Assembly: GCA_023392535.1 (NCBI GenBank)
Contig: JAEVYY010000009.1
Coordinates: 62,001-126,000 of the forward strand
Direction of reading: 5' to 3'
From: Bacillota bacterium
GTDB taxonomy: Bacteria; Bacillota; Clostridia; Lachnospirales; Lachnospiraceae
Length of the DNA stretch: 64,000 nt
Of the stretch, positions 25,541 to 34,271 are shown in pieces. Under the pieces are notes generated by a model, which was given only the letters and a program-made list of their open reading frames with translations, was not told where the DNA came from and searched no databases. The position numbers and the translations under genes are program-made. Numbering within the stretch: position 1 is the first letter of the stretch; each line of letters begins with the position of its first letter.

Positions 25541-27160
25541 TCACACCTTAGTTGTATCCACAGGGTCTATCATACACTCCATCAATGCTGTCGTATCATC
25601 TTTTAAGAATTCTTCCACAATCTTCTCCAGATTTATCATATCATGAATACGTATAAATGGAATTTCATAAGCTTCAGCCAGTTTTTCGAGATTCGGATTC
25701 CCTGTTAGATCAACGACATTGTAATGTGCCTGATATTTTATGAATTGATACTCTCTTACAAGTCCTAGACAGCTATTATTAAATACTATTACCTTAATTG
25801 GTATCTTTGCCTGACGAATGGTTGCCAATTCCATCATTGACATCTGAAACGAGCCGTCCCCACATACTGCAATGACTTGTTTGCTCATATCTCCTCTTTT
25901 TGCACCCATAGCTGCCGGAATGGAATATCCCATCGTTCCCATTCCACCGGAAGTAAGGAAACGCCCCTCTCTTACCACATGATGAGCACATGACCACATC
26001 TGATTCTGACCTACATCTGCAACATAAACTCCATCTGGTCTCATTTTTTCTGATAAAATCTTAATAAATGCGGCTGGATCCACATACGCCGGGTTTGGTT
26101 GTCTTTTAGAGATTGTCTTACTTTTATAATCATTTAGTTTTTGAATCCATTCTTTGTGTTCTGTGTGGCATTCCTGTTTCATGAAATCATTAAAAATATG
26201 TTTGGCATCACCTACCAATGGAATGGTAGGTCCAACGTTTTTTCCAATTTCAGCAGGATCTACATCAATATGTACCATCACTTTATTTTCAACAATTAAA
26301 TCCGGTTGGCTAACCGCACGATCTGCCACTCTGGCACCTACCATGATAATCAAATCAGCCTCATTCATAGCACGGTTGGCATAACCTTTTCCATTATTTC
26401 CGACCATTCCAAAATACAATGGATGCATCGTTGGCATCGCTCCAATTCCCATTAATGTAGAGACAACGGGAATCTCGTAGGCTGTTGCAAAGCTTCTAAG
26501 CTCATTTACTGCATCACTTAAGAAAACGCCACCGCCCACACACATAATCGGACGTTTTGATTTTTCAAGTTCTTTAATGACATTTTTTATCTGTATTGCA
26601 TGACCATTTATGGTCGGTTTATAAGTTCTCAAATTTACTTCTTCCGGATACCGAAATTCTTTTATCATCGCATTTTGAATATTCATCGGAATATCAATTA
26701 AAACAGGACCTTTCCTGCCACTGTTTGCTATATAAAATGCTTCTTTAAAGACTCTTGGAATATCTTCCACTTTTTTAACTAAATAACTGAATTTAACAAA
26801 AGATTCAACCGCTCCGGTAATATCTGCTTCCTGAAAAACATCACTGCCAAGTAAAAAACTATCTACCTGCCCTGATATACACACCATTGGAATACTGTCT
26901 GCAAATGCGGTTGCAATACCAGTAATTAAATTGGTTGCACCAGGACCTGACGTAACCACGCAGACTCCTACCTTACCAGTCACTCTTGCGTAGCCACTGG
27001 CAGCATGTGCTGCATTTTGCTCTGTACGCACCAAAATACTCTCTATATTCGTATCCAGAATACTATTAAAAAAAGGACATATCGCCACTCCCGGATAACC
27101 AAAAATAGCTGATACGCCTTCTATTTCTAAACATTTAACCATTGCATCTGCGCCGTTCAT
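25541..27160 (-). CDS. ilvB: Acetolactate synthase large (catalytic) subunit
   Basis: A 539-residue TPP enzyme. The N-terminal domain has GYPGVAICPFF and VRTEQNAAHAASGYARVTG, keeping the catalytic Glu but with Thr in place of the usual His before it. The C-terminal TPP domain has GDGSFQMSMMELATI and NNSCLGLVREYQ. It makes acetolactate from pyruvate. Two starts are possible: GTG 27169 or ATG 27160 (AGGTGA 5 bases upstream), and I choose the ATG. Its own strong promoter lies upstream; no T-box is visible in the short leader. Confidence 0.95.
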   Translation of the reverse strand: MNGADAMVKCLEIEGVSAIFGYPGVAICPFFNSILDTNIESILVRTEQNAAHAASGYARVTGKVGVCVVTSGPGATNLITGIATAFADSIPMVCISGQVDSFLLGSDVFQEADITGAVESFVKFSYLVKKVEDIPRVFKEAFYIANSGRKGPVLIDIPMNIQNAMIKEFRYPEEVNLRTYKPTINGHAIQIKNVIKELEKSKRPIMCVGGGVFLSDAVNELRSFATAYEIPVVSTLMGIGAMPTMHPLYFGMVGNNGKGYANRAMNEADLIIMVGARVADRAVSQPDLIVENKVMVHIDVDPAEIGKNVGPTIPLVGDAKHIFNDFMKQECHTEHKEWIQKLNDYKSKTISKRQPNPAYVDPAAFIKILSEKMRPDGVYVADVGQNQMWSCAHHVVREGRFLTSGGMGTMGYSIPAAMGAKRGDMSKQVIAVCGDGSFQMSMMELATIRQAKIPIKVIVFNNSCLGLVREYQFIKYQAHYNVVDLTGNPNLEKLAEAYEIPFIRIHDMINLEKIVEEFLKDDTTALMECMIDPVDTTKV

Positions 27161-27226
27161 CTTATTCACCTAACCCTTTGCAAGTATTTGTTATTAGTGA
27201 GTCTAAAATAAGTTCCAGTAACGCTT

Positions 27227-27255
27227 ATTATCACATCATCTTTTCTTTATGTCAA
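27227..27255 (-). promoter_or_regulatory. Promoter of ilvB
   Basis: TTGACA (27250-27255) and GATAAT (27227-27232) with a 17-base spacer, about 65 bases before ilvB. The leader is too short for a T-box riboswitch. Confidence 0.75.
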
Positions 27256-27282
27256 TAGTCTACCTTCCATCCTATCTTGAAA

Positions 27283-27318
27283 ATAAAATACGGGATAGAA
27301 GTATTATTCTTCTATCCC
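27283..27318 (-). terminator. Terminator overlapping the metH stop codon
   Basis: GGGATAGAA pairs with TTCTATCCC (27310-27318 with 27292-27300) around a 9-base loop that contains the metH stop codon. TATTTTATTTT follows on the minus strand. Confidence 0.8.
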
Positions 27319-29751
27319 TAGTATACTTTTTGTTAAATTCACTGCATCTGCAGCATCTTTGGAATAACCATCAGCACCTATCTCATCTGCATAACTTTGC
27401 GTAATGACAGCTCCTCCAATAATAATTTTCGCATCGACTCCTTTTTGCCTTGCATAAGTAATAACCCGCTTCATTTCCTTCATTGTCGTCGTCATGAGTG
27501 CAGACAGTGCAATTATTTTGGCATTATTTTCTATTGCGGCAGCAATAATGGTCTCTTTTGTCACATCTTTTCCAAGATCAATTACTTGAAACCCATGGTT
27601 CTTTAACATTAAGGCTACCAAGTTTTTACCAATATCATGGATATCACCTTCCACAGTAGCAATCACAATGGTCGGCATTTTCTTTCCTTCCTTTGATTCT
27701 GCTAAAATTGGCTCCAGATATTCGATCGATAATTTCATTGCTTCTGCACTTGCAATCAACTGTGGTAGAAAATATTTTCCCTGATCAAATAAATCTCCCA
27801 CCTCATTAATCGCTGGTAATAAAATTTCATTCAATATCTTCTGAGGTTCTTTTCCCTGCTCAATGGCCTCTATGGTGATCTCAATGATTTTCTTTTGATT
27901 TCCCTTTAGCACGGCTTCATAAAGCTTTTCAAGCACAGAGCTTCCACTTAACTTAGAAATCTGTGAACTGCTAGTCATGAAAGCCGTACCCGATTCCTTT
28001 TCTTCTTTATCCTTATATCTATTCATTCGTTCAATATAGCGGATATCGGACTCTTCTTTATGAAGGAGTAAATCTGCGGCATATGCACTGCTTACCAGTA
28101 ATTGTTGATTTGGATTTGCAATTGCCATGGTGAGCCCCGCTCCGATAGCCATTGTCAAAAATGCGGAATTGATATAGCTTCTTTCTGGTAATCCAAAAGA
28201 AATATTAGATAGACCGCATATGGTGGCAAGTCCCTTTTCTTTGCAAAAACGAATTGTTTCCAGTGTTTCTATGGCGGCATTCTTATTCGCTCCTACGGTT
28301 GCGACCAGACCGTCTACAACAATATCCTCTTTTTTCATTCCCAGCTCTAAGGCTCGTGAAAGAACCATGTCAATAATACATTTTTTTTCCTCTAAATCTT
28401 TGGGTAGTCCTTGATCAGACAACGGAAGCAAAATGAACATGGCCCCATATTTTTTTGCAATTGGCAACAAATTTTCAATTTTATTCTTTTCTAAAGATAT
28501 GGAATTGATGAGAGCTCGTCCTGGGTATTTTCGAAGTGCCGCTTCAATGACGTCCACATGGCTGGAATCAATTGACAATGGTAAGGATGTAACCATACTC
28601 ACTTGCTCTATCGCCTTTAGCATCATTTCCTTTTCTTCTATTCCATTCATGCCCAAATTAATATCTAATATTTGTGCCCCGCTCAATTCCTGCTGTTCTG
28701 CGAATTCTGTTACAAGATCAAAAATCCCCTCTTTTAATTCTGCCTGTAATTTTTTCTTTCCAGTAGGATTTATCCGTTCTCCTACTATGATAAAATGATC
28801 TTCCAGACCGAATTCCAACGTATTTCTTTCCGATGTCAGAAGTCTCTTATTTATTTCCTTCGTTTTTCTAACAGGCATCAGATGCGTGTTCTCATGTAGT
28901 TTTTTGATATAAGCTGGGGATGTACCACAGCACCCCCCTAAAATAGAAGCACCTGCTTCTACCAAAGATATCATCTCTTTGGCAAACATATCTTTATCCA
29001 TATCATATATGGTAATGCCGTTTTCATCTAAACTTGGAAGACCTGCATTTGGTTTTGCAATAATTGGAATATTGGTAACAGAAGCCATATCGCGTATTAC
29101 CTCGACCATCTTATCTGGTCCTGTAGAACAGTTTGCCCCTATTGCTGCCGCACCCAAGCTTGTTAACACGACCGCTGCCGTTTTTGCATCCGTTCCATAC
29201 AGACTACGTCCGTCTGCCTCAAAAGTCATCGTTACCATTACCGGCAGATCACATATTTCCTTACAAGCAATCAGTGCTGCTCTGGCTTCTTGTAAACTCA
29301 TCATGGTCTCGATGATGAGTAGATCAACCCCGGCATTCACCTGACAGCTTACCTGCTCTTTATAGATAGTAACTAATTCCTCAAATTGCATAGGGCCAAT
29401 AGGTGCCAGCTGTACTCCTGTCATAGTAAGATCTCCTGCCACAAATGCCTTACCCGAAGCTGCTTCTTTTGAAATAGATACTAGTTGTTCATTGATTTCT
29501 TTCAATTTATCCTGCAGACCATATTCCTGAAGTTTAATCCGGTTACTGGTAAATGTAGGCGCATAAATAATATTACTGCCCGCTTTGATATAATCCTTTT
29601 GCATTTGAATGAGGATATCCCTATTTGCAAGAATCCATTTTTCAGGACAAACACCACTTGGCATTCCACGTGATATTAAATAAGATCCTGTGGCACCATC
29701 CAGGTATAGTGGATGTGCCTTTGATAAATTCCAAAATTCATTTTTAGTCAT
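27304..29751 (-). CDS. metH: Cobalamin-dependent methionine synthase, three-module form
   Basis: An 815-residue protein. The homocysteine S-methyltransferase domain (1-290) has zinc ligands Cys208 and Cys274/275 (GGCCGT). A pterin-binding domain (about 310-570) carries VGERINPTGKKK. The B12 cap and binding domains (about 600-815) include DIHDIGK (703-709), whose His binds cobalt. The AdoMet reactivation domain of E. coli MetH is missing, so reactivation of oxidised B12 must depend on another protein. This form is common in anaerobes. GGGAG precedes the ATG. The gap upstream shows no SAM riboswitch that I can recognise. Confidence 0.95.
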   Translation of the reverse strand: MTKNEFWNLSKAHPLYLDGATGSYLISRGMPSGVCPEKWILANRDILIQMQKDYIKAGSNIIYAPTFTSNRIKLQEYGLQDKLKEINEQLVSISKEAASGKAFVAGDLTMTGVQLAPIGPMQFEELVTIYKEQVSCQVNAGVDLLIIETMMSLQEARAALIACKEICDLPVMVTMTFEADGRSLYGTDAKTAAVVLTSLGAAAIGANCSTGPDKMVEVIRDMASVTNIPIIAKPNAGLPSLDENGITIYDMDKDMFAKEMISLVEAGASILGGCCGTSPAYIKKLHENTHLMPVRKTKEINKRLLTSERNTLEFGLEDHFIIVGERINPTGKKKLQAELKEGIFDLVTEFAEQQELSGAQILDINLGMNGIEEKEMMLKAIEQVSMVTSLPLSIDSSHVDVIEAALRKYPGRALINSISLEKNKIENLLPIAKKYGAMFILLPLSDQGLPKDLEEKKCIIDMVLSRALELGMKKEDIVVDGLVATVGANKNAAIETLETIRFCKEKGLATICGLSNISFGLPERSYINSAFLTMAIGAGLTMAIANPNQQLLVSSAYAADLLLHKEESDIRYIERMNRYKDKEEKESGTAFMTSSSQISKLSGSSVLEKLYEAVLKGNQKKIIEITIEAIEQGKEPQKILNEILLPAINEVGDLFDQGKYFLPQLIASAEAMKLSIEYLEPILAESKEGKKMPTIVIATVEGDIHDIGKNLVALMLKNHGFQVIDLGKDVTKETIIAAAIENNAKIIALSALMTTTMKEMKRVITYARQKGVDAKIIIGGAVITQSYADEIGADGYSKDAADAVNLTKSILGIEE

Positions 29752-29975
29752 ATCTTTGTCTCCCTGGTATGCAATCTATAATAAATGTCAACGCTATATC
29801 GTAAGAACATAATTTTAAATCTTTGTAACAAATAATATCACGAAATAATTACCAGAGCAAACTCTTTTGTGCAGTTTATTGCTTTCCTTGCTAAAATATG
29901 GTAGATTAAATTGTTAAGATTAATATTATTTGTGCAAAATTTTTGTAATAATTTACGATGTAAGGAGTATATACC

Positions 29976-30527
29976 ATGAAACAAAGTTTATTACTTACCC
30001 TATTATTCAGCATAGTTGTACTGACTCTTACCGGTTGCGGAAAGGAAAATAAGGCTCTCATTACCTACAAGGATGAAATGACTGCTTTTTGCAATGACAT
30101 ACAAGAGCAAAATAATATTATAAATTCCATCGATCCTGCTTCTGAATCTGCCACTAATGATTTATTAGCAGCACTTGATACCTTAAACGAGAAGTTTACC
30201 TATTTAGCAAATATGAATGTTCCAAAACAATTTAGCTCGATTGAATCACTTGCAGACGAAGCGGGCTCATATATGTCCGAAGCAGTCTCCATGTACCATG
30301 AAGGATTCGAGGCAGAGCCGTTTGATGCAACAACAATAGAAGTTGCGAATGAAAACTACGGGCGTGCAATTAAGCGTGTGCAATATATTGGAGATATCCT
30401 CATGGGCAAAATACCAGATGGTGAGAATGTGACTATTACGGACGAAGATTCAGAAGCGTCCTATCCTGAAGATACTCCTGCCGAAGATCCTCCATCAGAA
30501 TCGGCAACAACAGAAGTCGCTGAATAG
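29976..30527 (+). CDS. Small lipoprotein of unknown function
   Basis: A 183-residue protein. It has a signal peptide with lipobox LTGC, so Cys21 should be lipidated and the protein anchored outside the membrane. The body (about 28-140) is helical, with no known domain, and the last 35 residues are a disordered Asp/Glu/Pro/Ser-rich tail. TAAGGAG precedes the ATG. Alone on the plus strand and followed by a long-stem structure. A helical fold of the four-helix-bundle type is possible, but I cannot name a family. Confidence 0.75.
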   Translation: MKQSLLLTLLFSIVVLTLTGCGKENKALITYKDEMTAFCNDIQEQNNIINSIDPASESATNDLLAALDTLNEKFTYLANMNVPKQFSSIESLADEAGSYMSEAVSMYHEGFEAEPFDATTIEVANENYGRAIKRVQYIGDILMGKIPDGENVTITDEDSEASYPEDTPAEDPPSESATTEVAE

Positions 30528-30536
30528 TGATGCCAT

Positions 30537-30629
30537 TTGATGCACAACATAGTTTGATGAGCAACCGTATGAAGCTGCTGGTACTTAGCGGAAGCGCGTT
30601 GCAAATGAACCATGTTGTGCATCAATTTT
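30537..30629 (+). other. Long-stem structured region after the lipoprotein gene
   Basis: TTGATGCACAACAT (30537-30550) pairs perfectly with ATGTTGTGCATCAA (30612-30625), followed by TTTT. The 61-base interior is relatively GC-rich and contains short complementary pieces (CAAC/GTTG, GCT/AGC). It can end the lipoprotein transcript, but the large structured loop is unusual for a terminator and may be a small RNA or a repeat. Confidence 0.5.
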
Positions 30630-30689
30630 GTAGTAACCTAAATGGTGCAAATTGAAGAAATCAAAATATATAACTTTTGTTTACTGTTT

Positions 30690-31496
30690 TTATGCAAATT
30701 CCGCCAGTGCCTTATTAAATTCATCCTTTTGGTCATAGAATGTTGCATGACCACTGAATTCAAATGGCAGTAACCTGGCATTTTGAATGTATTTTTCCTG
30801 AATTTCACCCAATGAAAACGGTACAACTTTGTCGTGGATCCCATGAATGATCAGTGTTGGAACTGTAATTTTGTCTAGATCCGAAAATAATACATCATCT
30901 ATCCAGGTATTCGCAATAGCTGCTGTTGCCCAGCCTGCTGCCTGTAATCCCAATTGGAAAAACCAATCCGAGAATGCTCCTGTAATATGTTGATAGAAAA
31001 AGATATCACCAAAATTTCTTAACATCTGCGGACGGTCCGCATAAGTCCCTTCTATAATCTGTTGTACTACGCTCTTATCTACACCAAATGGAAAATTAGG
31101 ACGTTTAATAAGACTGGGTGCAGCTGCCGCAAACAGTGCAAGTTTAGACACTCCATATTCTTTATGCCTTGCCATATATCTTATGGCAATTGCCCCACCA
31201 GTTGAATGCCCCGCCAAAGTGATATTTCTCAATTTCATGGTATCAATTACAACTCTTACATCGTCTGCCAATCGATTATAATCATAACCACAGAATGGTT
31301 TATCTGAATTTCCAAATCCTCTTGTATCTATTCCGATACAGCGAAATCCCTGACTAGGAAGTACATCAAATTGGTATTCAAAAAGCTTATGACTTCCTGG
31401 CCAGCCATGAAGGAACAAAATCGTTTTTTTCCCCGTTGGATTTAGATCTTCCACATAAATATTTACATTGTTTTCGACTGTAATATAAAAACCCAT
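30690..31496 (-). CDS. Alpha/beta hydrolase (haloperoxidase/esterase-like)
   Basis: A 268-residue single-domain hydrolase. HGWPGSHKLF forms the oxyanion loop, the nucleophile Ser is in GHSTGG (about 98), the acid in HGIHDKVVP and the catalytic His in SGHATFY. No signal peptide is visible, so it is cytoplasmic. The substrate is unknown; haloperoxidase-like relatives are usually esterases. An earlier in-frame ATG exists at 31514; the ATG at 31496 is preferred because relatives start MGFY-like, although both ribosome sites are weak. It follows the M48 protease gene closely. Confidence 0.88.
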   Translation of the reverse strand: MGFYITVENNVNIYVEDLNPTGKKTILFLHGWPGSHKLFEYQFDVLPSQGFRCIGIDTRGFGNSDKPFCGYDYNRLADDVRVVIDTMKLRNITLAGHSTGGAIAIRYMARHKEYGVSKLALFAAAAPSLIKRPNFPFGVDKSVVQQIIEGTYADRPQMLRNFGDIFFYQHITGAFSDWFFQLGLQAAGWATAAIANTWIDDVLFSDLDKITVPTLIIHGIHDKVVPFSLGEIQEKYIQNARLLPFEFSGHATFYDQKDEFNKALAEFA

Positions 31497-31542
31497 ATAG
31501 CAAATTCCAAACATACTTTTCCATTATAATATGCCAATTGAT

Positions 31543-32943
31543 TTAAAGTGTTTCACTTATTAGGTCTTGATCATTAATACGCAAGGCTTCAATCATTGCA
31601 TCCCATCTAGTACATTTGTTATTAAAATTTTCAATAATGATAGAATACAGATCAATCTCTTCTTCCTCAATAATCAGTACCGGTGTAAAAAATAGCCCAA
31701 TTCTCCAATCCTCAGGCTTAACCTTCATATAGATTAGAAAGGACAAAATTTTTGTTATCATTTGTACTTCAAATTCAAAATTATCATTATGCGTTTTTTC
31801 ATATAAATGATAGGATACTTTGGGGTATATTGACATAATTGATTTTGCAGCAGAATAGGTATACGAAGCGAATATGTATTTATATTCACTTGTAATTTTT
31901 TTTGCCAAGTCTTCCATTGCTTCTTTACTGCTTTTAACGACTGAAATATTTAGATCCTTTATTGTCTCATTATTAAATATGTTCCAGAAATGTTTACTTA
32001 ACTTGATCCTATCAATATTATATTCTTTGCTCTCAATTATCTTTGTACGGTCAAAACATGTATTTTTAATTTTCGTGATTCTTTCGTATATGGTAGGATG
32101 TGAATCATATTCATCAGCGATTTGTTTTTCATAACTTATTTTTTCCGAATTGATATTTAGTAAGGAAACAAACAGACCAAAATTTTCAACAATATCCACA
32201 TAGATTTTATGCTCATTAAGTATCCAGATCCACGAAGATAAATAAAAATCCCATGAACGATCACATATTTCAAGCTTTTTAAGCGCAGATATTGCTTGTT
32301 GTTTCCCAATAATTTCAGCTGCACGTAAATCAGCATTAAACTCATCTTTCCTTGAGAGCTTTTTGATCTCTCTAAATATTATTTTTGCAACAAAACTGTA
32401 AGGACCAGCTAAAAAGTATAACCATCGATTATTTAATGTATGCATCAATCTTGTAAATACCATTTCAACTCTACGTATATTATTACCATATCGCACATCC
32501 CCCTGAAAATGATGGGCGAGTTCATGTCCTATCACAAAAGAAAGCTCTGACTTATTCAATAATATTGCGAGAGGAAATCCAATGGCAATTACTTCCTCTC
32601 CTTTATATTGGAAAGCGCACGCATTTGAATCATACATCACATAAATACTTTGAGGATATCTTGATTTCATTGCTGAAGCAATTCTTTCAGTATTTTCAGT
32701 GAAACAATTTTCGCTAAAAATCTGTTTTTTATTTTTTCTTAGATTAATACGTGGTAATAAAGCAAAAAATATTCGCATCGATCCTATACATACTGGTATT
32801 AAATAAATATCAACTAGATAAAAACTGGTAAAGGCAAGCATTATACTTAAAGCTAAGAAGATACCTCCGTATATTATGGAGAGTAGAATTGTAAGTAAAT
32901 AAAACATAAGATATTTTCTACTTATTTGCTTTTTATTTTCCAT
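31543..32943 (-). CDS. Membrane-bound M48 family metalloprotease
   Basis: A 466-residue protein. Two hydrophobic segments at about 11-60 anchor it. The zinc-binding HELAHH is at 140-145, with a third ligand probably in KDEFNAD (about 200-206). The C-terminal 230 residues have no known domain. M48 peptidases such as HtpX degrade misfolded membrane proteins; here the long C-terminal region suggests a specialised member. GGAGGG precedes the ATG. It stands directly after a decayed gene fragment and before an alpha/beta hydrolase. Confidence 0.85.
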   Translation of the reverse strand: MENKKQISRKYLMFYLLTILLSIIYGGIFLALSIMLAFTSFYLVDIYLIPVCIGSMRIFFALLPRINLRKNKKQIFSENCFTENTERIASAMKSRYPQSIYVMYDSNACAFQYKGEEVIAIGFPLAILLNKSELSFVIGHELAHHFQGDVRYGNNIRRVEMVFTRLMHTLNNRWLYFLAGPYSFVAKIIFREIKKLSRKDEFNADLRAAEIIGKQQAISALKKLEICDRSWDFYLSSWIWILNEHKIYVDIVENFGLFVSLLNINSEKISYEKQIADEYDSHPTIYERITKIKNTCFDRTKIIESKEYNIDRIKLSKHFWNIFNNETIKDLNISVVKSSKEAMEDLAKKITSEYKYIFASYTYSAAKSIMSIYPKVSYHLYEKTHNDNFEFEVQMITKILSFLIYMKVKPEDWRIGLFFTPVLIIEEEEIDLYSIIIENFNNKCTRWDAMIEALRINDQDLISETL

Positions 32944-33126
32944 TTAAACCCTCCATTATTTTTTCTGAAACAACCATTATACATTACCCGTGCATTTGCA
33001 GCGTGAGTTACGATTAAGACATTTTTACCCTACGCTCATAACTGCTTTCCAAAACAATTTCATTGTTTCCGCAGTTTCTTCTGTTCCCTCAAATTCTCCA
33101 CAGTTTATTTCAGAAAGCCTTTTATC
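32944..33126 (-). pseudogene. Remnant of a histidine phosphatase (phosphoglycerate mutase-like) gene
   Basis: Between two operons, two fragments in different minus-strand frames match parts of the family. One reads DKRLSEINCGEFEGTEE, like the RLxEI-GEWEG segment. The other, after a stop and frame shift, reads KNVLIVTHAANARVMYN, like the C-terminal VTH core. The N-terminal RHG and the middle are missing, a stop codon precedes the first fragment, and there is no start. It is a dead gene. Confidence 0.6.
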
Positions 33127-33152
33127 TCAATATACTTATATAATTGATTTAT

Positions 33153-33197
33153 CAAAAAAAGACACGTTATAATGGTCTTACTCAAAATAACGTGTCT
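33153..33197 (-). terminator. Terminator after the GGGtGRT gene
   Basis: AGACACGTTAT (33160-33170) pairs perfectly with ATAACGTGTCT (33187-33197), followed on the minus strand by TTTTTTT. Confidence 0.9.
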
Positions 33198-33240
33198 AAC
33201 TAATTTTTGTGTTTCACTCTAAAACAATGATTCGATACAA

Positions 33241-34251
33241 TTAGAATTTACCAGCGTTCGCTGCTTCTTCAATGGAAACGGCAACTGCAACTGTCATACC
33301 TACCATTGGGTTATTACCTGCACCGATAAGACCCATCATCTCAACGTGAGCTGGAACTGAGGATGATCCAGCAAATTGTGCATCTGAATGCATACGTCCC
33401 ATAGTATCTGTCATACCATAAGAAGCAGGACCAGCTGCCATATTATCTGGGTGAAGGGTACGTCCTGTACCACCGCCTGATGCTACGGAGAAATATTTCT
33501 TTCCCTGTTCGTTACATTCTTTTTTGTAAGTACCTGCAACCGGATGTTGGAATCTGGTAGGGTTCGTTGAATTACCTGTAATAGAAACATCAACTCCCTC
33601 TTTGTGCATAATAGCAACGCCTTCACAAACATCATTCGCGCCATAACAATTAACTTTTGCACGAAGACCTTCTGAGTAAGATTTTCTAAATACTTCTTTT
33701 ACTTCATTTGTGTAAGGATCATATTCTGTTTCCACAAATGTAAATCCATTGATTCTGGAAATAACCTGTGCAGCATCTTTTCCAAGACCATTTAAGATAA
33801 CTCTTAAAGGTTTTTTACGAACTTTGTTTGCCTTTTCAGCAATACCAATAGCACCTTCCGCAGCTGCAAAAGATTCATGGCCTGCTAAAAAGCAGAAACA
33901 TTCTGTTTCTTCTTCCAATAACATTTTTCCGAGATTACCATGTCCAAGACCCACTTTACGTGTATCTGCAACAGAACCTGGAATACAGAAAGATTGAAGA
34001 CCTTCCCCAATTGCTGCCGCAGCAAAAGACGCTTTTTTACATCCTTTTTTAATTGCAATTGCTGCTCCCACAATATAAGCCCAGCAAGCATTTTCAAAAC
34101 AAATCGGTTGAATTCCTTTTACTTGTTCGTAAACATCCAATCCAGCATCTTTTGTGATTTTCTCAGCTTCTTCAAGAGAAGCGATTCCATAGCTATTTAA
34201 TACAGAATTGATTTTATCAATTCTTCTTTCATATGATTCAAATAAAGCCAT
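33241..34251 (-). CDS. GGGtGRT protein, uncharacterised
   Basis: A 336-residue protein of the GGGtGRT family, named for the SVASGGGTGRTLHPDNMAAG segment near residue 265. Small-residue-rich stretches (GAAIAIKKGC, GLGHGNLGKML) suggest a Rossmann-like or nucleotide-binding fold, but no enzyme motif is certain. Several conserved Cys residues might bind metal. It follows, 20 bases away, a NifU-like scaffold protein; the pair is conserved in anaerobes but has no known role. RBS GAGGAGG. I cannot assign a function. Confidence 0.85.
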   Translation of the reverse strand: MALFESYERRIDKINSVLNSYGIASLEEAEKITKDAGLDVYEQVKGIQPICFENACWAYIVGAAIAIKKGCKKASFAAAAIGEGLQSFCIPGSVADTRKVGLGHGNLGKMLLEEETECFCFLAGHESFAAAEGAIGIAEKANKVRKKPLRVILNGLGKDAAQVISRINGFTFVETEYDPYTNEVKEVFRKSYSEGLRAKVNCYGANDVCEGVAIMHKEGVDVSITGNSTNPTRFQHPVAGTYKKECNEQGKKYFSVASGGGTGRTLHPDNMAAGPASYGMTDTMGRMHSDAQFAGSSSVPAHVEMMGLIGAGNNPMVGMTVAVAVSIEEAANAGKF

Positions 34252-34271
34252 TTTAATTATCCTCCTCTTCT

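Noticed and set aside
27161..27303. Possible T-box or leader peptide before ilvB
   Set aside because: The leader after the promoter is about 60 bases, and neither the T-box sequence nor a run of branched-chain codons is present.
29752..29975. Possible SAM or cobalamin riboswitch before metH
   Set aside because: No conserved core of either class could be recognised in the gap; the sequence is plain AT-rich DNA.
32990..33172. 60-residue plus-strand frame in the gap before the GGGtGRT gene
   Set aside because: It has no ribosome site. The opposite strand gives recognisable histidine phosphatase pieces in two frames, which explains the apparent coding bias.
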